Origin: Bacteroidales bacterium
GTDB lineage: Bacteria; Bacteroidota; Bacteroidia; Bacteroidales; WCHB1-69
Length of the DNA stretch: 8,481 bases
Assembly: GCA_031273515.1 (NCBI GenBank)
Contig: JAISRU010000257.1
Span: forward strand, 1 to 8,481
Direction: 5' to 3'
This document shows, piece by piece, positions 1 through 5,333 of this stretch. Numbering within the stretch: position 1 is the first letter of the stretch; each line of letters starts with the position of its first letter. The notes below the pieces were generated by a model, which worked only from the letters and a program-made list of their open reading frames with translations, searched no databases and was not told the origin of the DNA. The translations under genes were made by a program, and so were the position numbers.

Positions 1-30
1 CGCAAATACTCACGCCGTCATTGCCTCCCC

Positions 31-51
31 TTTGTCTGAACTGTGATTTAT
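31..51 (+). repeat. Dispersed repeat module, CTGAACTGTGATTTAT type
   Basis: The sequence TTTGTCTGAACTGTGATTTAT-like at this spot recurs in near-identical form at 2745-2767 (plus) and 2922-2943 (minus). Looser relatives (TTGTCTGAATCAGGATT when read on the minus strand) lie at 8097-8115 and 8350-8368. All copies are intergenic, so this is a dispersed repeat module rather than a gene. Just before it, positions 16-24 (CGTCATTGC) match one end of the element at 8140-8177. No gene is visible in 1-257. Confidence 0.7.
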
Positions 52-80
52 CTGATTGGCTTCATCTTCCTCCTTGCGGT

Positions 81-129
81 TCGGCATAGTCAAACAAGTT
101 TGCCTCTGCTCTCGCTTCGTGCGTCGATT
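81..129 (+). repeat. 49-bp inverted repeat, left copy
   Basis: From TCGGCATAGTCAAAC to CGTGCGTCGATT this stretch is a perfect 49-base reverse complement of 8276-8324. Weaker similarity continues beyond both ends: an ACATGATTA stretch on one side, and a CTGAA...GATT stretch with C/T-rich sequence on the other. The two copies face each other across about 8.1 kb. The segment has no convincing ORF of its own, and I read it as one module of a mosaic intergenic repeat. Confidence 0.9.
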
Positions 130-159
130 AACTGATGAACATGATTAAAATTAATGCTT

Positions 160-249
160 AATGATAAATGGTTAATGGTTAATGCCATTCGGATGATGGA
201 ATTAGTGGATTGCATCGCTTGTGCCATTTATCATTCACCATTAACCATT
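160..249. repeat. Nested inverted repeat downstream of the 258-746 gene
   Basis: AATGATAAATGG at 160-171 is the exact reverse complement of 224-235. The adjoining tandem AATGGTTAATGGTTAATG (167-184) pairs with ACCATTAACCATT at 237-249. It lies directly after the stop codon (258-260) of the minus-strand gene. In that direction the transcript could fold here, but no T-run follows, so it is not a classical intrinsic terminator. The ACCATTAACCATT style is common in Bacteroidota intergenic repeats. Confidence 0.7.
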
Positions 250-257
250 CTCACAAG

Positions 258-746
258 CTATTTAATTCGCCGACAGTCTTTGAATTTCTCGTCAATAATC
301 CGGTTGAGTTCATGGACGAGGTCGGCATTTTTGATGCAATTCCTGCAATCGTACATCGCTTTGACAGGATCTTTATCGATAATCATACCATACAATTCCG
401 ACAACGATGGAACTTTCTGTAGAGCCGCATATTCTTCGTACGTCAGGGAGATGAAGGCAGTATTCTTTCCGATACCTCTGTTATCCAATCGATAACCTTT
501 CTTTAGAGGCGTCGGATAACTGCTTGCCGACACATCCGAAGGATGCGGATAGCTCGTAATGCTTTTTTTATCGTCGGACAGCGTGATGGCTACCTTTTTA
601 TCGTATTTCTTCTTGGCTTTGTAGACAACAGTCGGAGGTAATGCCATTGCAGAAGAAGATTGCGCAGGCGTTTCCTGTCCGCTACATTCGATTGAACTCA
701 TTGATATAAAATAAATTAAAACAACAACAACTAATGTGTTTTTCAT
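258..746 (-). CDS. Putative exported protein or lipoprotein of unknown function
   Basis: This 162-residue protein starts with a hydrophobic stretch (residues 4-18, VVVVLIYF core) ending in SSIEC, with Cys21 followed by SGQE. That resembles a lipoprotein signal, but Glu at -1 is unusual for a lipobox, so a secreted or anchored form is also possible. The mature part has a low-complexity Ser/Ala/Pro segment (28-39), then a conserved-looking block (41-135) with SYPHPSD, SYPTPLKKGYRLDNRGIG and LTYEEYAAL. The C-terminal part carries Cys134, Cys137 (YDCRNC) and Cys158. It resembles uncharacterised Bacteroidales proteins from memory, and I cannot assign a function. The leader is short and its SD is weak (AGG). 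A TACTTTTG box lies about 30 nt upstream. It is divergent from the DUF2027 gene. Confidence 0.8.
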   Translation of the reverse strand: MKNTLVVVVLIYFISMSSIECSGQETPAQSSSAMALPPTVVYKAKKKYDKKVAITLSDDKKSITSYPHPSDVSASSYPTPLKKGYRLDNRGIGKNTAFISLTYEEYAALQKVPSLSELYGMIIDKDPVKAMYDCRNCIKNADLVHELNRIIDEKFKDCRRIK

Positions 747-774
747 GATGAACCTGATTATTATTTATAATTTG

Positions 775-782
775 CAAAAGTA
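775..782 (-). promoter_or_regulatory. Bacteroidota -7 promoter box for the 258-746 gene
   Basis: Read on the minus strand this is TACTTTTG, a full match to the Bacteroidota -7 consensus TAnnTTTG, followed by the CAAAT that often accompanies it. Transcription would begin near 768, leaving a leader of about 20 nt. No clear TTTG -33 element is visible at the usual distance, so the call rests on the -7 box and its position. Confidence 0.5.
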
Positions 783-868
783 CATTATTTTCGTCAGACT
801 GTTGTCTTTTTGTTGGGATTGTCCGACGAACAACAATATTTCTTTGGCGTTTTCGTTTTAGAAGCTCT

Positions 869-1957
869 ATGAAGTATAAGATTGGCGATAAAATAAAGTT
901 TTTAAACGATACGGGCGGCGGCGTCATCCACAGACTTATCAGTCCGACGATGGTAAGCGTAACGATAGAAGATGGTTTCATTATTCCCGTGATGATTAAT
1001 GAAATCATTCCTGCAGAATCTTCCGACCCTGAGGCAGCGGTATTCAATCGGGATTTTTCGGCTTTGACGACTAATTCCGTCGAGAAAACAGAACAGGACG
1101 ACGCTATGGAAAGAATGTCGGAACTGCAAAAGTTTTCTTCGCTCAATACAAAGGTCAATGGGGTTTATCTTGCGTATATTCCGCAGGATCAGGTATGGTT
1201 GCTCAAAGACAGTATCGATTTATATTTGGTGAACTACACCTCGTTCGAAATCGTATACAGCCTTGTCATGCAGAGAGAACATCAATTGCAGGGTATTGAT
1301 TACGGTTCGGTCGAGCCTTTTTCAAAGATACATATTCAGACCGTCGAGCGAGAGGATTTAGATCAATGGTTGCATGGTTTTGTTCAGGTTCTGTTTTTCA
1401 AAGAGGAAGATACGTCGGTACGGATGCCGTTGCATAGTCCTTTTACGGTTCAGCAGTCCCGATTTTCGAAGAAAGAGTCTTATACATCAACGAATTTCAT
1501 AGCAGAAAAGGGATTGTTTGTGTGTCTTGGACAGGCGGTTTCGGATATGCAATCCCGTGAGTGGGAAAAGGATACGAAAATTTTACAGGAAATACAGTCA
1601 CAGTCGGCAAGGATTGTCGAAGATGAAAAACCAATCGACAAATATAAGACCGACCCCTTTACGGCAACAGTCGATTTGCATCTGGAAAACATGGTGGACA
1701 AGCCCGAAAAAATAGAGCCTGCCAAAAGGTTAGAACTTCAACGACAACTGTTTCTGCAATGTTTGGAAAGCGCTATCGACGAAAAACTGCAGAAATTGAT
1801 AGTCATTCATGGGGTCGGCAACGGCGTTTTGAAGCATGAAATTCAGACCATTCTCAAGCAGTATGACAATCTGCATTATTTTGACGCCTCCATGCAGAAA
1901 TATGGCTGCGGAGCTACGGAAATCCTGATAAAGTCAACTCGAAAAGAGGACTCATAG
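869..1957 (+). CDS. DUF2027 and Smr domain protein
   Basis: The 362-residue protein opens with MKYKIGDKIKFLNDTGGG, the small N-terminal beta domain typical of Bacteroidota DUF2027 proteins. A middle beta-rich region (about 95-225) follows, then a C-terminal Smr domain (about 265-355). The Smr motifs are visible: DLH at 269-271, HGVGNG at 314-319 and GCGAT at 346-350. Smr domains are nucleic-acid-binding modules, with nuclease activity in several MutS2/Smr family members. The role of the DUF2027 fusion is not established, so a nucleic-acid function is inference. The start is chosen because the family motif begins at this Met. The SD is poor (AGAAG). The gene is divergent from the lipoprotein-like gene and convergent with the HU-HIG gene, 17 bp away. 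Confidence 0.9.
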   Translation: MKYKIGDKIKFLNDTGGGVIHRLISPTMVSVTIEDGFIIPVMINEIIPAESSDPEAAVFNRDFSALTTNSVEKTEQDDAMERMSELQKFSSLNTKVNGVYLAYIPQDQVWLLKDSIDLYLVNYTSFEIVYSLVMQREHQLQGIDYGSVEPFSKIHIQTVEREDLDQWLHGFVQVLFFKEEDTSVRMPLHSPFTVQQSRFSKKESYTSTNFIAEKGLFVCLGQAVSDMQSREWEKDTKILQEIQSQSARIVEDEKPIDKYKTDPFTATVDLHLENMVDKPEKIEPAKRLELQRQLFLQCLESAIDEKLQKLIVIHGVGNGVLKHEIQTILKQYDNLHYFDASMQKYGCGATEILIKSTRKEDS

Positions 1958-1974
1958 CGTGTTCAGGCTTTATT

Positions 1975-2364
1975 TTACGGAGATTTATCCCGCTCAAACT
2001 TCACATACGGAAGATTTTTCTTGAGTTTGACGTCTGCTCTGAAACATATTTTACGAGCCTGTACGCGGTGCGGAGTACATTCTTCGGGAGTATCGAAGCC
2101 ATCGCTCGAAGCAGAAAGACTAAAAATACCTAATCCGTCTATACTTACGCTGTAGCCGTTGTGCAGATGTTCTTCTATCAGACCCACCATACCTATAACC
2201 GTCGCATAGACGTCACTTTCGGTCAGAGAAGAATTATGGGTCAGCGTTTTAGCTATCTGCATCAGATCGATTTGTCCGCGCAGTACCGGAACCGCATAGT
2301 ATTTGATCCCAAGAGGCTTATTGATGTTATCCTGTTTACTTTTTACTCTGTATTTAAATGCCAT
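1975..2364 (-). CDS. HU-HIG family histone-like DNA-binding protein
   Basis: The 129-residue protein has the layout of the Bacteroidota HU-related (HU-HIG) family. There is a basic N-terminal extension (MAFKYRVKSKQDN) followed by the HU helical segment (about 28-68, with LTESDVYATVIGMVGLIEEHL). The beta-arm entry NGYSVSIDGLGIFSLS (69-84) comes next, then a strongly basic C-terminal part (99-129, VQARKICFRADVKLKK). These proteins bind and bend DNA, but specific targets are mostly unknown. The start Met matches the usual family start. The only nearby structured DNA upstream is the 22-bp palindrome array, 108-294 bp from the start codon. No terminator is seen in the 17 bp separating its stop from the convergent DUF2027 gene. 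Confidence 0.9.
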   Translation of the reverse strand: MAFKYRVKSKQDNINKPLGIKYYAVPVLRGQIDLMQIAKTLTHNSSLTESDVYATVIGMVGLIEEHLHNGYSVSIDGLGIFSLSASSDGFDTPEECTPHRVQARKICFRADVKLKKNLPYVKFERDKSP

Positions 2365-2392
2365 AACTTTATTTATTCTATTTATTAATCAA

Positions 2393-2427
2393 CAATTTAT
2401 ACATATCTGCTTTACTAAATACCAAAA
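2393..2427 (-). promoter_or_regulatory. Tentative promoter of the HU-HIG gene
   Basis: On the minus strand, TAAATTG (2399-2393) is a one-mismatch fit to TAnnTTTG. A TTTTG (2427-2423) sits upstream as a possible -33 element, with a gap of about 23 bp, slightly long for the consensus. This would give a short leader and place the palindrome array immediately upstream of the promoter. The match is weak and the DNA is AT-rich, so chance is possible. Confidence 0.25.
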
Positions 2428-2430
2428 CCT

Positions 2431-2456
2431 AAGCTACTGTTTTGCTGTAGTAGCTT
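2431..2456. repeat. 8-bp hairpin between the HU-HIG gene and the array
   Basis: AAGCTACT (2431-2438) and AGTAGCTT (2449-2456) are perfect inverted arms around a 10-nt loop. On the plus strand a six-T run follows at 2460-2465, so it could act as a weak terminator for plus-strand transcription, although no plus-strand gene ends here. It could also be a binding site upstream of the HU-HIG promoter. Confidence 0.45.
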
Positions 2457-2471
2457 TACTTTTTTCCTTTT

Positions 2472-2658
2472 GATATACATCTTTTTTTATTTTGATGTAC
2501 ATCTTTTTTATTTTTGATGTACATCTTTTTTCATTTCGATGTACATCTTTTTTTGTTTTGATGTACATCTTTTTTACTTTTGATGTACATCTTTATATAT
2601 TTTGATGTAAGTCTTTATAAATTTAGATATAGATCAAGTGACTCTTTTGATATATATC
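2472..2658. repeat. Nine-copy, 22-bp-period array of the palindrome GATGTACATC
   Basis: Ten-base units begin at 2472, 2494, 2516, 2538, 2560, 2582, 2604, 2626 and 2649, so the spacing is exactly 22 bp seven times and then 23. Copies 2-6 are identical GATGTACATC, a perfect palindrome. Copy 1 (GATATACATC), copy 7 (GATGTAAGTC), copy 8 (GATATAGATC) and copy 9 (GATATATATC) are degenerate, so decay is at the edges. The 12-bp linkers are almost pure T on the plus strand (T6-7, one other base or two, T3-5), turning AT-mixed in the last copies. A period of 22 bp is close to two helical turns, so all palindromes face nearly the same side of the helix. It lies in the 660-bp gap between the HU-HIG gene and the hydrogenase operon terminator. 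It matches no element I can name. Confidence 0.95.
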
Positions 2659-2727
2659 ATTTGCAAAAATCATGCCTTACTTTGCTGGAAAAGTAAACTA
2701 TGTTTATCGGTTTTGAAAGGCTGCTTT

Positions 2728-2735
2728 TACCTTTG
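2728..2735 (+). promoter_or_regulatory. Orphan plus-strand -7 box (TACCTTTG)
   Basis: TACCTTTG is a perfect match to the Bacteroidota -7 consensus and is followed by C, as in many real promoters. It points into the inverted-repeat region 2745-2943, not into a gene. No well-spaced -33 TTTG is present (TTTTG at 2711-2715 is too close). It may be a relic, a promoter of a non-coding transcript, or chance. Confidence 0.25.
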
Positions 2736-2744
2736 CCGTCGATT

Positions 2745-2943
2745 ATTGTCGTGAACTGTGATTTATTAGTGAACAAGTAGACGAGAAAACAAGTAGACAA
2801 GTGGACAAGTAGACAAGTGAACAGGAACGCAAAGCGACGATGAAATTGTTTCCCGCAGAAATCCTCAGAGTTTCGCAGAATTGTTCTATCGTCTACTCGT
2901 CCACTTGTTTACTTGTCCACTAATAAATCATAGTTCAGACAAT
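2745..2943. repeat. Long imperfect inverted repeat built of 8-bp tandem units
   Basis: The outer arms 2745-2767 and 2922-2943 are reverse complements with one indel and one mismatch (ATTGTC..TGAACTRTGATTTATT). Inside the left arm, seven 8-bp units of the form AGTRRACA run from 2768 to 2823 (for example AGTAGACA, AGTGGACA, AGTGAACA). Inside the right arm, four units in reverse orientation (CGTCTACT, CGTCCACT, TGTTTACT, TGTCCACT) fill 2890-2921. The 66-bp centre contains CGCAAAGCGACGA, a module that also occurs near 7978 and 8190. A transcript could form a very long stem. There is no coding potential. Confidence 0.9.
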
Positions 2944-2953
2944 AGTATCCACG

Positions 2954-2985
2954 AAAAAAAAGCTGAACCTCTCAAGAGGTTCAGC
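2954..2985 (-). terminator. Intrinsic terminator of the hydrogenase operon
   Basis: On the minus strand, GCTGAACCTC and GAGGTTCAGC form a perfect 10-bp GC-rich stem with a four-base loop (2985-2962), followed at once by eight Ts (2961-2954). It lies 38 bp after the stop codon of the last operon gene. This is a textbook Rho-independent terminator in the operon's direction. Read on the plus strand it lacks a continuous T-run. Confidence 0.95.
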
Positions 2986-3023
2986 CTATAAAAATACTAT
3001 GAGTAATAAATTAAAAACTAATT

Positions 3024-3509
3024 CTAATTCTTGTACTGATCTAAGATCGTCTGTACATCGTCCGGAGCCAATCGACCATAGACCTGTTCGCCCACCGTAA
3101 TGACAGGAGCAAGTCCGCAAGCGCCGATACAGCGCAGAGCCGTCAGCGAAAATTTCCCGTCGGGAGTAGTTTCTCCTACGTTGATGTTTAAGAGTCGTTT
3201 AAATTCGTCCAGCACTTTTTCTGCTCCGCGCACGTAGCAAGCCGTCCCCATGCAGACCGAAATAGGATGTTCTCCTTTGGGTATCATGGTGAAAAACGAA
3301 TAAAAAGAAACAACCCCATATACCTGCGCTACCGATATATGCAGCTCTTTTGCGATTAATTCCTGCGCTTCTGCCGGCAGATAACCAATGTAATGCTGCG
3401 TCTGATGCAATACATTAATCAGTTCCCCGCCCTCGTTGTTGAAATGTTTACAGATCTCTTTGATTTTATCAATATGATCCTGTTTCATCTTTATCTTTAC
3501 ACTTGACAT
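3024..3509 (-). CDS. hndA: NuoE-like [2Fe-2S] subunit of the NAD-linked [FeFe] hydrogenase
   Basis: The 161-residue protein has the NuoE/HydC/HndA layout: a helical N-terminal bundle (about 10-75) with LHQTQHYIGYLP and YGVVSFYSFF, then a thioredoxin-fold ferredoxin domain. The four [2Fe-2S] ligands are present as Cys86, Cys91, Cys127 and Cys131 (C-x4-C and C-x3-C). In such complexes this subunit docks to the NuoF-like flavoprotein and takes part in electron transfer near the FMN site. Length is normal for the family. It is the last gene of the operon, 18 nt after hndD, and has a perfect AGGAGGT ribosome site (3522-3516) six nt before the ATG, unusual strength for this phylum. A strong terminator follows. 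In Thermotoga and Desulfovibrio this gene comes first, so its position here is odd. It would be called hydC in the Thermotoga scheme. Confidence 0.95.
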   Translation of the reverse strand: MSSVKIKMKQDHIDKIKEICKHFNNEGGELINVLHQTQHYIGYLPAEAQELIAKELHISVAQVYGVVSFYSFFTMIPKGEHPISVCMGTACYVRGAEKVLDEFKRLLNINVGETTPDGKFSLTALRCIGACGLAPVITVGEQVYGRLAPDDVQTILDQYKN

Positions 3510-3515
3510 ATCTCT

Positions 3516-3522
3516 ACCTCCT
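3516..3522 (-). promoter_or_regulatory. Strong ribosome binding site of hndA
   Basis: AGGAGGT on the minus strand, with a six-base gap to the ATG at 3509. It fixes the start codon, and it is unusual because most Bacteroidota genes, including the first two of this operon, lack a recognisable SD. Confidence 0.85.
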
Positions 3523-3527
3523 ATGTA

Positions 3528-5318
3528 TTATTTTGAATTGATTTTATCTAAATTGACTTCAAACTGTGTATGACGGTCGAAGTAATGCGTATGCAACAAA
3601 TGATGAGCCTTTTCTCCGCAGGGAGTAATCAAAAACTCTTCGTATAATTTCTGAACGGAACGATTCTCGTGCGATTTACGTATGGGCAGATTTTTATCCG
3701 CCTGATAAATCGCTTCCCAACGCGCCTTGATGATATCGCTGTTGCCATGATGAAGCGGCTGACCACCTCCGTCGATACATCCTCCGGGACATGCCATGAT
3801 TTCAATAGCATGGAAAGTGCTTTTTCCGTCGCGTATTTCTTCCAACAGCTGACGCGCATTACTCAATCCGTGTGCAATACCGATATTAATGGGTAATCCG
3901 TTGAAGTCGATGGTCGCCGAACGTATTCCTTCCAATCCGCGCAACTCCTGAAAATCAATCTGAGGACAATCTGTTTTCGTATAAATCTCATAAGCTGTAC
4001 GTACTGCCGCTTCAATAACGCCTCCAGTTGTCCCGAAAATAACGCCTGCTCCTGTCGATTCGCCAAGAGGAGAGTCGAAATCTTCTTCGGGTAATGAATT
4101 GAAATCCAAATTAGCCTGTTTGATTAAAGCGGCTAATTCCCGTGTGGTAATGGAAAAATCCACATCGGGATTTCCATTTTCTTTAAATTCATCGCGGGCG
4201 CATTCGTACTTTTTAGCCAGACACGGCATCACCGAAACAACAATCATGTCTTCCCGTTTGACCCCGATCTTTTCTGCAAAATACGACTTGGCTATTGCGC
4301 CGAACATCTGCTGAGGCGATTTCGCTGTCGAAGGAATATCTTTCATGTCAGGAAAATGATGCTCAAAGAACTTGACCCATGCCGGACAGCATGAAGTCAG
4401 CAAAGGTATTTTCACATCTTTATCTCCTGCGAGATATTTGGTTAATCGTCCGAGCAGTTCCGTACCTTCTTCCATGATAGTCAAGTCGGCAGCCCAATCG
4501 GTATCGAAGACATAGTCAAAACCGAGTCTTCTCAAAGCCGCAGCCATTCGTCCGGTGGCGATAGAACCCGGTTTCAGACCAAATTCTTCTCCGATAGCCA
4601 CGCGCACAGCAGGAGCGGTCTGAACAACGACTGTCTTTCGCGGGTCGTTGATAGCCCGAATTACTTTGCTCGAATGATCCACTTCCGACAATGCGCCTAC
4701 AGGACAAACCGCAACGCATTGACCGCAAAACGTACAGGCGGTACGGGACAAATCTTCTTCAAACGCAGGAGCTACCACCGCCTCGAATCCGCGATTGATA
4801 GCTGATAATGCGCCTACCGTCTGAAAGGTATTGCACATCATTTCACAACGACGACACATCACACATTTATCCATATCTCGGATAATGGCGGGAGATTCGT
4901 CTTTTTTATGCGTCGATTTATCGCCCGTAAACGATACTTCCCTGATACCAAAACGTATTGCCAAGTCCTGCAACTCGCATTTTCCGCTCTTGGGACATAC
5001 CAAACAATCGGTAGGATGATCGGATAATAACAGTTCCAGAACGGTACGCCGCGCATTCAAAACCCGTATATTGTTCGTGTTGATTACCATATCAGGAAGA
5101 CATTCCGTAATGCAGGCGGGAGCAAGATTTCTTCTCCCTGCGACCTCTACCACGCAAATACGGCAACTGCCCGGCTTATTGGTAATATTCATATCCTTCA
5201 ACTCAAAATAACAGAGCGTCGGAATACTGATATTGTTGTTTCGTGCAGCATTAAGGATAGTAGTTCCTTTTGGCACTTCGATTTTTTTATTGTCTATTGT
5301 TACATTTATTAACTCCAT
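3528..5318 (-). CDS. hndD: Catalytic subunit of NAD-linked [FeFe] hydrogenase, HydA/HndD type
   Basis: This 596-residue protein reversibly forms H2 from protons and electrons at an H-cluster in the cytoplasm. The N-terminal NuoG-like part has a [2Fe-2S] ferredoxin domain (Cys36, Cys52, Cys55, Cys69). His101, Cys105, Cys108 and Cys114 follow as the H-x3-C-x2-C-x5-C [4Fe-4S] site, then two [4Fe-4S] motifs (Cys152/155/158/162 and Cys195/198/201/205). The H domain has all three signatures: TSCCPAW (308-314, proton-relay Cys310 and ligand Cys311), MPCLAKKYE (364-372, Cys366) and MACPGGC (508-514, Cys510 and Cys514). A small-subunit-like tail (about 550-580) closes it. I chose MELINVTIDNKK as the start because the ferredoxin fold begins there and AGGAGA lies 9 nt upstream. 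A longer frame opening at 5495 only overlaps hndC. The domain set fits the group A3, electron-bifurcating class. Bifurcation itself is inferred. Confidence 0.97.
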   Translation of the reverse strand: MELINVTIDNKKIEVPKGTTILNAARNNNISIPTLCYFELKDMNITNKPGSCRICVVEVAGRRNLAPACITECLPDMVINTNNIRVLNARRTVLELLLSDHPTDCLVCPKSGKCELQDLAIRFGIREVSFTGDKSTHKKDESPAIIRDMDKCVMCRRCEMMCNTFQTVGALSAINRGFEAVVAPAFEEDLSRTACTFCGQCVAVCPVGALSEVDHSSKVIRAINDPRKTVVVQTAPAVRVAIGEEFGLKPGSIATGRMAAALRRLGFDYVFDTDWAADLTIMEEGTELLGRLTKYLAGDKDVKIPLLTSCCPAWVKFFEHHFPDMKDIPSTAKSPQQMFGAIAKSYFAEKIGVKREDMIVVSVMPCLAKKYECARDEFKENGNPDVDFSITTRELAALIKQANLDFNSLPEEDFDSPLGESTGAGVIFGTTGGVIEAAVRTAYEIYTKTDCPQIDFQELRGLEGIRSATIDFNGLPINIGIAHGLSNARQLLEEIRDGKSTFHAIEIMACPGGCIDGGGQPLHHGNSDIIKARWEAIYQADKNLPIRKSHENRSVQKLYEEFLITPCGEKAHHLLHTHYFDRHTQFEVNLDKINSK

Positions 5319-5327
5319 GTTTTCTAA

Positions 5328-5333
5328 TCTCCT
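5328..5333 (-). promoter_or_regulatory. Ribosome binding site that decides the hndD start
   Basis: AGGAGA on the minus strand sits nine bases before the ATG at 5318 and overlaps the TAG stop of hndC (5334-5332). It supports the internal Met as the true start instead of the upstream ATG at 5495, and suggests translational coupling between hndC and hndD. Confidence 0.8.

Noticed and set aside
154..495. 113-codon plus-strand frame at the left end
   Set aside because: It crosses the nested inverted repeat and then runs antisense to the 258-746 gene. It has no motif of its own.
2472..2658. CRISPR array
   Set aside because: The units are only 10 bp and the 12-bp linkers are T-rich and alike, not unique spacers. 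No cas gene is nearby.
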